From Reclinomonas americana ATCC 50394 (taxonomy: Eukaryota > Jakobida > Jakobea > Jakobida): a stretch of 64,000 bases of DNA. The stretch covers positions 54,743 through 118,742 of the forward strand of contig PS015120.1 of assembly GCA_048213135.1 (NCBI GenBank). The letters are read 5' to 3'. The notes below the pieces were generated by a model that had not been told where the DNA came from, ran no database searches, and worked only from the letters and a program-made list of their open reading frames with translations. Of the stretch, positions 1 to 10,510 are shown one piece after another. The translations under genes were made by a program, and so were the position numbers. Each line of letters begins with the position of its first letter. Position 1 is the stretch's first letter.

Positions 1-27
1 TCTCTCTCTTTGAAATCACAATCTCAC

Positions 28-387
28 CTTATCTCCACGCAGCACTTTCCACTTGGCAATTGTGCCGCGATTTGGTGCCGTTGGTCGTGAGGCAAACGAT
101 CGCCACTGCAAGGAGAGAGAAGAGAGAGTGAGACAGAGTGAGAGCGACATTTCCCCAAGTGACACACTCACACGCACACACGATGAATGCACGCTCTTTC
201 TCTTACACACACAGGAGGAGAGGTACCACAGCAGCTGCTCTCTCTCCATCTTCTCTCTCTCTCTCTTTCACACACAGATGAGATGCGCAACTTGCTGCCA
301 CAATCCCACTGACTGATTCGATCTTGTTGCAACTGTTGCCACCTGCGCTTGTTGTACGCGCGCGCATAGCCGTGCGAGCGCCTGCAT
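28..387 (-). CDS. MRPL24: Mitochondrial ribosomal protein uL24m (MRPL24), N-terminal exons
   Basis: Two exons read on the minus strand: about 387-274 and 105-28. Exon 1 starts at an ATG and encodes an Arg/Gln/Ala-rich, acid-free leader typical of a mitochondrial targeting peptide. Exon 2 follows a CAG acceptor and ends with KWKVLRGDK immediately before a GTGAGA donor. 'WxVxRGDKV' is the start of the KOW motif that opens uL24/MRPL24 proteins. The phases agree (exon 1 ends on a whole codon). The rest of the KOW domain is absent, because the gene runs off the left edge of the window. The matching C-terminal part sits on the plus strand at 2704-2926, across a gap, so this contig is probably placed in reverse. 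Seen: exons, splice sites and motif. Known: uL24m is a component of the mitochondrial large ribosomal subunit. Inferred: that both pieces belong to one gene. Confidence 0.75.
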
Positions 388-911
388 TTGCGTACGCGTG
401 AAAGTGTGAGAGAGAGGTTGTGGGACAGCGTGGTGTCCTCTCACTCTAAATCGTGGTGAAAACGACGCCCACCTGCCCACTATGTGCAAGATGAGTGCCA
501 ACGTTATCATCGGCATCAAATTCTTCATCGCCATGTGCAATTGCAGCTCTGCGAACTCGTATGCAAGTCGCGACGTCGAGCAATTGACAGTTGCAGCCCG
601 TGTCACTTGTGCCAGCCGCAAGTTCGACTGCGCAAGAAGCAGTGCTTCAAGATGAACATAGTGGCAGTGAGGATGGCACGCGCGCAGCCGCTGCACAAGC
701 GACAAGATGATCAACGTCGACGTCGAGCATGTTTCACCAAAAAAAGCGCCAGGTTCAGCAGCAGCACGGACGCGCACTATTATCGCGAACCACATCTACA
801 CCACCTTCTTTCCCCCTGCTGGAGACCGGGAGCTCGTATGTGCGCAGGACAGCCGCGTTTTTTTTTGGCGCGAAATCGTTCTTGTTTGTTTCTCTCCGTC
901 GTGTTTAGTTG

Positions 912-1032
912 ATGAGTGCGATTGAGCACGCTGTGGCGCTTCTGCGGCTGAAAGTGCAGGGAGCACTGGCGAGACATTCGCATGTGAATGCGGCGTTCTT
1001 GGCTGACAAGTTGGTGTCGTTGACAACAGAAG
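912..1032 (+). CDS. CDC16: Probable anaphase-promoting complex subunit CDC16/APC6, first exon only
   Basis: An ATG-initiated exon ending at a GTGAGA donor encodes about 40 residues. They include the pattern LLRLKVQGAL...NAAFLADKLVSLT, which resembles the first helix pair of CDC16/APC6 ('LR..V...L....Y.SALFWADKV.SL'). CDC16 is a TPR scaffold subunit of the APC/C ubiquitin ligase. The exon is followed by a long GA-rich intron that runs into the gap at 1225, and nothing resembling the rest of CDC16 appears to the right of the gap. The exon is divergent from the uL24m 5' exons, with roughly 520 bp between the two start codons. Other short-TPR proteins (CDC23, CDC27) are possible; the ALFxADK pattern fits CDC16 best. 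Only one exon is visible, so the identification is moderate. Confidence 0.5.
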
Positions 1033-1146
1033 GTGAGAGAGAGACAGAGACAGAGAGAGGGAAGGAGGAGTGATGGAGGCAGAGCGTGTGTGAGAGAGGC
1101 ACAGACTGAGAGAGAGGCACAGTGAAAGACCGAAGGAGAGACAGCA

Positions 1147-1177
<31 letters not shown>

Positions 1178-1829
1178 GAGAGAGAGGAGGAGACACGAGA
1201 AGAAGAGACGAAGAGAGAGAGGAGNNNNNNNNNNNNNNNNNNNNNNNNNNNNNNNNNNNNNNNNNNNNNNNNNNNNNNNNNNNNNNNNNNNNNNNNNNNN
1301 NNNNNNNNNNNNNNNNNNNNNNNNNNNNNNNNNNNNNNNNNNNNNNNNNNNNNNNNNNNNNNNNNNNNNNNNNNNNNNNNNNNNNNNNNNNNNNNNNNNN
1401 NNNNNNNNNNNNNNNNNNNNNNNNNNNNNNNNNNNNNNNNNNNNNNNNNNNNNNNNNNNNNNNNNNNNNNNNNNNNNNNNNNNNNNNNNNNNNNNNNNNN
1501 NNNNNNNNNNNNNNNNNNNNNNNNNNNNNNNNNNNNNNNNNNNNNNNNNNNNNNNNNNNNNNNNNNNNNNNNNNNNNNNNNNNNNNNNNNNNNNNNNNNN
1601 NNNNNNNNNNNNNNNNNNNNNNNNNNNNNNNNNNNNNNNNNNNNNNNNNNNNNNNNNNNNNNNNNNNNNNNNNNNNNNNNGGGAGAGGGAGAGAGAAAGG
1701 GAGGGAGGGAGAGAGAGAGAGAGACTTTCGTTGCGCCAGTAGTGACACTGCGGACTCGAGTTGCATGTCGCGCACAGTTCTGCCGTCGTTTGCTTCTGTC
1801 ACACGCCGGGTTGATGGCACCCGTCACTT

Positions 1830-2440
1830 AGATCGTTCTTGGCACTCCTCACACCGAAGCACACGTTCTATGGCTCTCTTCACTTGTTGCTTTCTCTCAC
1901 TCGTCTCTGATCCATCTCGGCACCCTCTTACCGACGCAGACATTCTGATTCTATTTTCTCGTTGCTGCCACTCTGGCCCTTTCACTGCGACCCTTCTCCG
2001 CACTCCTCGCGCCGACGCACGCTTTCTGTCTCCGATTACTTGTTTCTTCCTCTCGCCACCGTGACCCTTCTCCGCACTCCTCGCACCGACGCACTCTTTC
2101 TGTGCCTCTCCACTTTACTGCCACTCCATCGCATTCTGGTTCTCTGTACTCTCGCACCGACGCGCGCTTCTGCTTCTATTTACTCTGTACTGCCACTCTG
2201 ACCCTCTCACTGTGAACCTTCTCAGCACTCCTCGCACCGACGCACGTTTTCTGTCTCCAATCACTTGTTTCGTCCTCTCACTCGCCACTGCGACACTTCT
2301 CCGCACTCCTCGCACCGACGCACGCTTCTGCGGCTCTACTCCCACTCCGTAGCATTCTGCTTCTTTGCACTCTCTATTGTCGCCTTGCGCAATCTCTCGT
2401 TTATGTCACTCGCCACCTTGATCTTCGCACCGAGGCACGC
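1830..2440. repeat. Degenerate pyrimidine-rich tandem repeat in a probable uL24m intron
   Basis: The phrase CTTCTCCGCACTCCTCGCAC followed by CGACGCACGC recurs in imperfect form near 1988, 2066, 2218 and 2297, with shorter echoes (CACTCCTCACACCGAAGCAC, GCACCGAGGCACGC) on either side. Units are roughly 75-80 nt and most have diverged. The whole 1740-2700 stretch is CT-rich on the plus strand. No convincing exon was found in it, although short open frames cross it. It most likely lies in an intron upstream of the uL24m C-terminal exon at 2704. Confidence 0.5.
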
Positions 2441-2703
2441 ATTATGTGGTACCCTGTCACCCTGCTCCGTTTTTTTGTTTGTTTCCTCCTGCACATTAGT
2501 CAGTGCAGACTTGCCTTCCATACCGCACTCCTTGCACACTTGCCAACTTGGCTCTCTTCACGTTTCTTTCTGCACCCCTTGTTTCGTCCACCCCTCTTCA
2601 CTCGTCGCCTTCCCCCGTTCCCTCTTCACCTTTCCCCCTCTCTCTCTTCGCCTTTCCCCTTTTCCCCCCTTTCACTCATTCTCCCCCTCCTTCTCCCCCA
2701 CAG

Positions 2704-2926
2704 CCGCCCCTGTAAGATCGCCTTCCGATTCGAGCACCGCGCCGATGGCACCTTCGAAAGAGTGCGCATCAGTCGGGCGACACAGGCCGTGATTCCGCGA
2801 CCTGAGGTCCTGCGCGAACGCAACTACGAACGAGCGAAGAGCGACGGTCCACTCGACACGACACCCGAGGTGGTGCGGCAGGCCACTGTGAGCAGCGGTG
2901 AGCCGTTGCCGACGCCCTCGGCGTGA
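2704..2926 (+). CDS. MRPL24: Mitochondrial ribosomal protein uL24m (MRPL24), C-terminal exon
   Basis: The exon begins after a pyrimidine-rich CACAG acceptor and ends at a TGA. It encodes RPCKIAFRFE, then VRIS...IPRPE and DGPLDTTPEVV. This matches the MRPL24 C-terminal extension in order: 'RPTKVEWRF', 'RVRVS..SGRIIPKPE', 'DGPKDT...V..T'. The KOW-containing N-terminal half is not upstream on this strand in the 1681-2703 segment; it lies on the minus strand at 28-105 in the contig left of the gap. The family assignment is strong. The gene as assembled is broken, most simply by contig inversion rather than by mutation. Confidence 0.8.
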
Positions 2927-3243
2927 GCTGGAAAGTAGCGAGCCAGCATTCAGAAACTTTTCCGAAAAAAATCTCTGGCTCGTCGCGACATTCTTCTCTC
3001 TTTCTCTCTCTGTCTTTCTCTCTTTTTCACGCTGATGCATGTTTGTCACCCCACGATTAGAGTAGCTGTGGTGTGTCGACCAGAAGAGAAAGCGGGAAGA
3101 GGGGGAGAGAGAGGGAGGAAGAGCGACGGCTGGAAGTAGTAAAAAAACAAGAATAATTTGGTACAGCGAATTTGGGCGGAAGAAGGGGGAAAGGACGGTC
3201 ACTGCATCCCTTGAGAGTTTAAACACGATAACCCGCAAGCCAT

Positions 3244-6200
3244 TTAATCCCCGCTTCCACCGTTCTTGTTTTTCCTCGCCTTCTTCTTTGGTGCCTTGAT
3301 CGGGTCGATGATCGCACCCGCTCGAATCGATACCTGTTCACACCGCAGCAGCGAGTCAGTGCCATATCTCTCGCACCTCTCCTCCCTCTCAATCACACCA
3401 CTCACCCTCGGAGCCACCATCTCGCGGTGCACAAACTCGGTGTTCCAGTTGCGTCCCACTGGCATGGCGAGGGTGCGCTCGTACTCCTGCCGATTGTGGT
3501 ACGGATGAGGCGCCTTGGGTACCAACAGATCGGCCACCATGCGATTGCGTTTCTCGTTGATGATGACGTGCTTCAGCTTGGCATCCTTGCGCTTCGCCTT
3601 CAAATCGGAAGCCTTCTTGTCGGCCGCTTCGTTGTGCTCCTTGATGAACTTGGGCACGCGGGGCGCCTTCTTGATGCCCGCACCCGACCACGATCCCCAC
3701 CCGGGTACCACATCGATCTTCGGTTGCGTCACCTCACGATCAACCAGCTCGTCCTTCTCGCGCGCAAAGTCCGTCTCCACATCCTCTCCATCCGCAAACG
3801 CGCTCTCGATGAGTGCACGCTGCTTGCTCGACAAGGATCGCATGCCCGTCTCCTCCTCCTCCTCGTCGTCGTCGCCATCGTCATAGTCGTCGTCCTTGCC
3901 TTCGTCGGCGCGGCGGGCTGCAAAAATAACACTCTCTCAGATGATCGCCCTTGGAGAAAAGAGCAGCCATTAACGTACCCTGCTTCTTCACCGCCTTGCC
4001 GCGCTGCTGTTGCTGCTGCTGTTGCTTGCCGGGAGCCGCCAGCACCCTCGACATGTCAACGTGCACGCGATCTTCGTCCATGGTCTCGTCGTCGGCGCCC
4101 TGTTTGGTGCCCGTGCGTAGAGACTTCTTCTTCGCCGTCTTCTTGAGCGCATCGGCCGGTTGCAGCCACGGATTCGCTGTCTTGCCCTTGCCGGACACAG
4201 CCTTGGCGCGCGGTTTGCCGTCCTCGTCCTCCTCTTCTCCCTTCATCTCCTCGTCCTCCTCCACATCCGCGACCGGCCGGTTAGCAGGGGTTGTGTTGGC
4301 CGGCATTGCTTGGCCATCTGTGGAGAAAAAGCCAGCAGTCACTCAGCTGTCCATCCCTACGAAATCTCCTCCTTCCCACTCATCCGCACGCAACTCGCTT
4401 TGGTGGCTCGCCCGCCGACAGTGGCCATGCTCACATCCTTCTTGTTCAGCGACACCGTGGGCGCCAGCACTGCACCAGTCGCCACTCGCAGGTTGCCTTT
4501 TAGCCGCACCGCCTTGCCGGAACTCATGCCCGCTTGAGCCACCAACTGCGACGTGCCCAGCATGGTCGGCGCCTCGTCATCCTCCTCGCCAGCCGCCTCG
4601 TCGGCCACCGCCATGCCCGGTCCGAACGACTTCTTGCCCTGCGCGAGGAGTCAGTGGGCGACAGGAAACACACAAGCTGGCTACAAGGACTCACCGGTCC
4701 ACCAGCAACCGCAGTGCTCTTCTGCTTCTGCTTCTGGGCCTTGGTCTTCTGACGCTTCTCTCGCTCCATGGCTGCCAGCTCATCGTCGCTGCCGTCGTCG
4801 CCCTCGGAANNNNNNNNNNNNNNNNNNNNNNNNNNNNNNNNNNNNNNNNNNNNNNNNNNNNNNNNNNNNNNNNNNNNNNNNNNNNNNNNNNNNNNNNNNN
4901 NNNNNNNNNNNNNNNNNNNNNNNNNNNNNNNNNNNNNNNNNNNNNNNNNNNNNNNNNNNNNNNNNNNNNNNNNNNNNNNNNNNNNNNNNNNNNNNNNNNN
5001 NNNNNNNNNNNNNNNNNNNNNNNNNNNNNNNNNNNNNNNNNNNNNNNNNNNNNNNNNNNNNNNNNNNNNNNNNNNNNNNNNNNNNNNNNNNNNNNNNNNN
5101 NNNNNNNNNNNNNNNNNNNNNNNNNNNNNNNNNNNNNNNNNNNNNNNNNNNNNNNNNNNNNNNNNNNNNNNNNNNNNNNNNNNNNNNNNNNNNNNNNNNN
5201 NNNNNNNNNNNNNNNNNNNNNNNNNNNNNNNNNNNNNNNNNNNNNNNNNNNNNNNNNNNNNNNNNNNNNNNNNNNNNNNNNNNNNNNNNNNNNNNNNNNN
5301 NNNNNNNNNNNNNNNNNNNNNNNNNNNNNNNNNNNNNNNNNNNNTTCTTTTCGGCGGCATCGCGCATGAATTTCATGCCGAGCAGACCCTGCAGCAGCAA
5401 CACGCAGCCAGTCAGCAATGAGATGGTGAGGGGAAGATGCTTCGCAAGGGGAGACCTTTTGCGGCATATCAGGCTCCTGTTTGCTCTTCAGTTTCCACAG
5501 CATGGCCTTGGCGCGTTCAGAGGAATCCATCTCCGCCATGCCGAGGTCATCCGTCGATGCATCGCTGTCGTCACTGCTGCCGTCCTTCTCGTCGCCAGAA
5601 TCATCGTCGTCCATGGACTGCACCTTCTTTCGCAGCTCGTCACCAATGCGAAGCTGCTCCGAAATGGCTTTTTGCACCTGCCGACCGACCCGCAACGCGT
5701 AAGTGACAGAAACGACTTTAAAAAATCAGCGTTGAACGACAGTACCTCCTTGCCGGCGGCACCATTCAATGAGAGCGCGTGTCGGACCCACTTGGAGGTG
5801 TTCTTGTGTCGCTGAGTCATGCGTTCCTGTGATGGGCAGCAGGATTGTGAGTGAGGGGTAGCGAAACGAGAGGAAGAAGAAGCGAGTAGGAACGAGGCGC
5901 TAGGCTCCGCAAGTTCTTTCTCCCTTCTCCCCTCCCAACTTCGCCTTCCCCCTCCGCTATTCCCCTCCCCAGTCTCCCTTCTCGCCTGATCGAGGTACCA
6001 AGCCGCGCAGGTTTCTCTCTCCCTCCTCTCCTCTCCTCCCCTCTCCTCTCCACACTCTCGTCTCCTCTCCACACTCTCGTCTCCTCTCCACACTCTCGTC
6101 TCCACACTCCTGCCCTCTCTCGTCTCCCGTCTCCTCCTATCTCCTCCCTCCCCCCTTCCCCTCCCCCCTTCCCCTTCCCCGTTCCCCTCCCCACCTTGGC

Positions 6201-7803
6201 CCGACCAAGTTCCATCTTTTCGGCCTCTTGACGCGCCAGCTCCGGATCAATCTGCTGCAGCTCCTCCAGCGACAGCTTGACATTCTCCTTCTTGCGCAGT
6301 TTGCGGTACTTTTTGCTCTTGATTCGCGCCAAACGCTTCATCTTGCGCTCGTGGAAGAAGAGCAAGCTGCGCATCTGTGCCAACTCGGCGCGTCGCTTCT
6401 CGGCCTGGGAGCTGTGTCAGCAAGGGACGGGGGAAAGAGTCCAGCCAAAAAGAAGCGCGCGCAAGACCTCTGCTGGATCCATCTCGGCCAGCTTCGCCTC
6501 CTCAAAGTTGACGAGCTTCGGCTCGGTGATACCACTCTGCTTGAGCATGTCCGACACCTCACGCTCCATGTTTGTCAGCGGCTGTCATTGGCGCAGGTGA
6601 GTTGCAGAAAAAGAGATCGACACACGTGCTCGAGCAAACCTTGTGCTCGCTGACCAACGAAGCATGTGTCACCGAGCTACGCCCGGGATCGTTCAGCGGG
6701 AATCGCAAATGCTCAGCCTGTGTGTGTGCGCGCGCGCTTGATCAGCTATCTATATGTGGGTGTGCGCGCGCAAGGGGACAGCACAACGCACATCACGATT
6801 CTGCGTCACAATCTGCTGCCAGTCCTCCGTCACCGTGTCCTTGATGTGCTCGTACGCCACCTTGCGCGTCAGCTTCTCCTGCGTGGTCTTGGCCAGTGGC
6901 GGTGCCACGACGCCCTGCACACACAAGCTGAGTGTCGCCCCTCCACCCTCATCGCCACAAACACACAGACGCACCTTGACCTGCGTCAGGCGCTCCATCT
7001 GCTTCTGCACGTTGCCAAACTCGTCCTTGCTCTGCAACGAGCCCACCAGATCGCGCAGCGTGACCTTGCCGCCCGAGCCCAGCGCAAACTGCGACTCCGC
7101 AGTCCGCCCGCCTTTCTCCGTCACCTCGCCAATCTTCAGTGCCTTGCGCGGAGGTGCACCATCGCTGTCACGCGCGACCGCCGACAACATGCGAACGTGT
7201 CGCGCTCGTGCCTCCAGCTCATCCTCCTCTTCATCGTCGTCATCGCTGCGTGCACGTCGCTTGCCAGTCACTTGCGCCTCCACACTACTCTCATCATCAT
7301 CATCATCATCATCATCGCTGCTGGCGAGGAAGTCCTCCACGCGACGATCATCTTCAGCGGAAGGCGATGCTCGTTTGGTGCCTCCAAACTCCTCCAGATC
7401 ACTGTCAAGCTCCTCATCAATGAATCCCGGAGGCAACCCGTCAAACTCCAGCGATCCCACATGACCATACTACACGCGCAGGGCGAGGTGCGTGTGTGTG
7501 AGTGTCTCGTGCACATTCACATGCACACGCACACAGCAGAGACGCAACTTGACGAATTTCCTGTTCCACTTGCCGCATCCGCTTCTCTGACATGCGTGGT
7601 CCGCGCGAGTCCTCCTCGGAACTGGCCTGGTCGTCATCGTCGTGCTGCTCAAACGGGTCTTTTCGCTGCATATCGCGCGCAGCAAAGTCTCCGTACGCGA
7701 AACCGCCGCGGCCGCGGCCACGGTGTCCTCCGCCGCGACCTCCGCGACTGCCTCCGCGCGTCTTGGCGCCACGACTCGAGGAGCCTCCTCTGCCACCGCG
7801 CAT
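3244..7803 (-). CDS. UTP14: U3 snoRNP / SSU-processome protein UTP14
   Basis: I resolved 13 exons, reading down from the ATG at 7803: 7803-~7548, 7469-6975, 6914-6792, 6717-6640, 6581-6468, 6404-6195, 5826-5746, 5677-5456, 5388-gap, gap-4695, 4638-4380, 4317-3979 and 3917-3244 (TAA). Splice phases agree at the joins I resolved. UTP14 hallmarks appear in order: KVAYEHIKDTV, RAELAQMRSLLF, RIKSKKYRKLRKKE, RHKNTSKW, MKFMRDA before the gap, the conserved NPWL, then VPGWGSWSG, KDAKLKHVI and PYHNRQEYERTLAMP at the C-terminus. UTP14 is a nucleolar 18S rRNA maturation factor that activates the DEAH helicase Dhr1/DHX37. Unusually, the protein opens with an RGG/GAR box (MRGGRGGSSSRGAK) before the acidic region. 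The gap at 4810-5344 removes part of the middle. It is convergent with the uL24m tail (stops 317 bp apart); 2927-3243 holds nothing recognisable. Confidence 0.95.
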
Positions 7804-7903
7804 CTTCGTTGGAGAATTTGTCCTGTGACTGGTTGGAGGCGACAAAGTGAGCAGCGCGGATCGGAAGCTTTGTGGCGTGAGGGGAGAGAGGTATGTGGGG
7901 CGG

Positions 7904-8128
7904 TTGGATATAGCTGATCTGCGCCTTGTCCTACAAAGGGTAAAGGGTCAAGGGTCAAGGGTCAAGGAACAGCGATTCCACGCACGCGGATGACGGGTCT
8001 GGGGTAGAAAAAGACGCTGATCACACTCACGCATCGGTTCAAGGGTAAAGGGTAGAGGAAGACACTGATTTCACATGATTTCAAGGAAAATGGACAAATT
8101 TGGTCGAGGCGCAGATCAGCTTTATCCA
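7904..8128. mobile_element. MITE-like element with inverted terminal arms, upstream of UTP14
   Basis: The arms 7904-7925 and 8107-8128 are inverted repeats of about 22 nt with one mismatch (TTGGATATAGCTGATCTGCG against the reverse complement of CGCAGATCAGCTTTATCCAA). Between them are short direct repeats: GGGTCAA-type heptamers at 7936-7967, similar units near 8040-8056, and a second diverged pair (GGGTAGA..AAGAC.CTGAT) at about 8001 and 8049. There is no open frame of a transposase. The size and layout suit a non-autonomous inverted-repeat element. A target-site duplication is not clear, so it could instead be a local hairpin in the UTP14 promoter. Confidence 0.4.
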
Positions 8129-8199
8129 ATGACCGTATGTGGAGGAGGTGGCGTGCTGGCGAGCTTGTTTACGAGCTCCACCCGTGGTGCAAACGTCAA

Positions 8200-8375
8200 C
8201 CTCGACGACTCAACATCGGGATTTTTGTTTCGCTTGCTTGCGGCGTGTCGCAGAATGCAGCGAGACTGTACTCTTCTACGCCTTGTGCACAGAGTGCGCT
8301 CGAAGCCTCGCCGTCTGCCTGTGCGACAGCGGACGTCGCAGGACGAACCCACTCTTCCGTCGACCACAGTCTTAG
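8200..8375 (+). other. Candidate cysteine-rich exon or small ORF
   Basis: An open frame carries a dense cysteine pattern, CFACLRR...C...CTECARSLAVCLCDSG, that could bind zinc. The frame has no ATG in the open stretch and is closed upstream by a stop at 8130, so it would need a spliced 5' exon that I could not identify. It lies between the UTP14 promoter region and the proline-rich gene, on the same strand as the latter. No family was recognised. It may be chance, since the region is short. Confidence 0.25.
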
Positions 8376-8688
8376 TCGCTCTGTGTTGTAGGTCTTCAAG
8401 TGCTCGTTGCTGTGTGTTGTTGTTGAGACGAGTTCTCACATTCTCCGCGCTCAACGTGTATGGATAATAAGAACAACGGCATGGCAGCTCCTGTTGCGTT
8501 CTCTTCCTCCCATGCTCTCTCTCTCACCCTCTGTTTGCAAGTGCTCACACCACTCCTCCTCCTTCTCCTCGTCTGTCCACAGCAAGGTGAACCAGGAGAA
8601 ACTGACAGACACTGTGTGAGAGAGAGAGAGAGAGTCGGACGATATCACTCATCACTCGCTCTGCACACACACAGGTCCACCCGCTCCG

Positions 8689-9190
8689 ATGGGCGCACAA
8701 CCAGCGTACTACCCTCCACCACCCGCGCCCGGTGGCACATACCCCATGCAGCCCATGTCACATGGTGCGCCCCCGCAATACGCACAACCGGGGTATCCTC
8801 CACAGCAGCAGCCCATGGGCTACCCGCCGCCACAACCCATGGGCTACCCCATGCAGCCACCCTCGCAGGGATACGTGCGTACTACCAATTCACGCACATT
8901 AGACATACCCATGCCACTTACACGCGCGCGCACAGCCTCCACCTGGCGGCTACCCGCCTCCGGGTTACCCGCCGCCGCCTGCTGGATACCCGCCACCGCC
9001 GCAGTACGCGCCGCCACCGGCGCCTCCGCGTGTGATGGTTCCCGGCACCACCATCACCACTGTAGAGTCGAATGCGTCGAAACGCTCCGCCAACTCATGT
9101 GTGTGTTGCGAGGATCACCCGGAGCCGGACTACGAGACGAGGCGGACGGTCACGCAGCAGTCGCCGAATGCGTTGGTTATCAACACGTAA
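8689..9190 (+). CDS. Proline-rich PGYPPP-repeat protein of unknown function
   Basis: Two clear exons are present: one ending at 8874 before GTGCGT, and 8936-9190 ending in TAA. The upstream acceptor CACAG at 8674 keeps the frame open ahead of the ATG at 8689, so one or more 5' exons (a possible ATG lies at 8461) may precede; the start is uncertain. The protein is a low-complexity tract of PPPP, PMGYPP and PGYPPP units with many Tyr, followed by a short unique C-terminus containing a CVCC cluster and the acidic/basic segment DYETRRTV. Such tails occur in annexin A11, rhodopsins and shisa-like proteins, but no partner domain is seen here. It is convergent with the Gln-rich gene that follows; 9191-9345 shows no feature. 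Confidence 0.6.
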
Positions 9191-9345
9191 GGATGGGGTG
9201 CGCGTGATGTGAGTGTGTTTCCTCTTCTCGTGTGGTTTCTTGTTGTTTTTTTGTTTGTGCCGTAGTGAATCTACGCAGGTTTACTGAGTGTGTGTGGGAG
9301 GGGAGGGTGGTTGATGCGAGGCATTGAGTCTGGAAGTTGGTGTCG

Positions 9346-10244
9346 TCACTGGGGCGCCTGAGCTGAGGACGTTGGTGCAGTGGGTGCATTTGCCGCTTGC
9401 GGCAACTCCAGCGTTGTTACCTTTCGGCATGTCCCGTCGCGCATGTTCATGCAGAATGCCACGGTTTCGCGACACTTGCTCGGCAGGCCTTCGATTGTCT
9501 TGTAGGTCGCGGAAGCCGACAGCCAGACCACACCATCACTGCTGAGGTCCACAGCACCTGCATGCGATCGACGGTGAGTTGCGTGACATTCAGCACCCAG
9601 TAGTGCGTGGGCAATCCTTCGCAACTCCGATGACCGGCAAGAAAATTGCACAAGCGGTAGTGAGCGTCGTTGGACATCATGTTGCAGTCGGCGGTGAGCT
9701 GGTCAACTGCGCTGCGAATCCGGCGGTGCTGGCGTGCCGTTTGCAGTTGCAGTTCTTGGTGGTGTTGCTGAAGTTGCTGCTGCGCTTGATGCGCTTGGAG
9801 TTGCTGCTGTGCTTGCAGTTGCTGCTGTTGCAGCACCGGGTTAGCCGCCACTTGTTGCAGGTGCACTTGCACCTGTTGTGCAGCTCGCGCTCCCGAACAT
9901 GCCTGCTGCTGGTGTAGTGCCTGATTAGCGGCCGGCTGCGCCTGCTGTTGCTGCTGTTGGTGCAGCTGCTGTGCTGGCGATCGGTGCGTGGCAGCAGCAG
10001 CCGCTTGCTTGCTCCATCCAAACACTTGATTTGTGGTTCCCGGAGGCATTCGCTTGACTCGCTTCTTCTCTGGCTGACTGTTATTTCTATCTCGCTTCGG
10101 CTTGCGAGAGGGGCGATCGTCGTCCTCGCTCTCGCCCGCGTCCTCGTCAACGTCGTCGACTCGATCGTCAGCATCATCGCCGTCTCTGAAACTGCGCTTG
10201 CTGCCGGCACTTCGGAACATTCCAACGGGCTTATGAAGGCTCAT
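9346..10244 (-). CDS. Glutamine-rich nuclear-type protein, probable frameshift or hidden intron
   Basis: From the ATG at 10244 the frame encodes an acidic patch (DDADDRVDDVDEDAGESEDD), a bipartite-NLS-like basic cluster (RKPKRDR...KKRVKR) and then a long Gln-rich, probably coiled segment (CAG/CAA runs, about 10010-9720). A unique C-terminal region follows with several Cys (RLCNFLAGHRSCEGLP). Near 9560 the coding signal passes to another frame (VDLSSDGVVWLS ... CRKVTTLE) that ends at TGA 9346-9348. No normal-length intron restores the frame cleanly; a 59-nt intron with an unusual AAG acceptor, a one-base assembly error or a real frameshift are the options. No family was recognised. A degenerate copy of its 5' end lies at 14391-14500. 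Confidence 0.55.
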
Positions 10245-10510
10245 GTTCTTCTTCGTGAGATGATGCACGTGCAGACTGCTTGCGCTCAGCGAGTGTAGGA
10301 ACAAGGAAACAATGGAGTAGAATTCGAGTGCAACGCGACAATTGTTGCGCCCCCCTGTTCGACGTCAAATTGATTTAAACTGGAGATGGATACACCCCGA
10401 TGAAGTGGATGCACATCGCGTCGCATTCATGATCACCATCGCAGCAATGTTTCCTCGTCACAAAAACGGTATTTCCGCAGTCATTTACGTTGCTCACAAA
10501 GAATACAATG

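Noticed and set aside
1740-1830. A missing middle exon of uL24m just right of the gap
   Set aside because: There is a possible acceptor (GCGCCAG) but the frame hits stops quickly and shows no KOW-like residues.
4000-4900. Plus-strand open frames across UTP14 and through the gap
   Set aside because: Their length comes from the N run being treated as open; the minus strand has the conserved motifs and matching splice phases.
7936-8060. GGGTCAA/GGGTAAA repeats as an interstitial telomere
   Set aside because: The units are few and irregular, and lie inside an inverted-repeat element in a gene promoter. There is no long uniform telomeric array.
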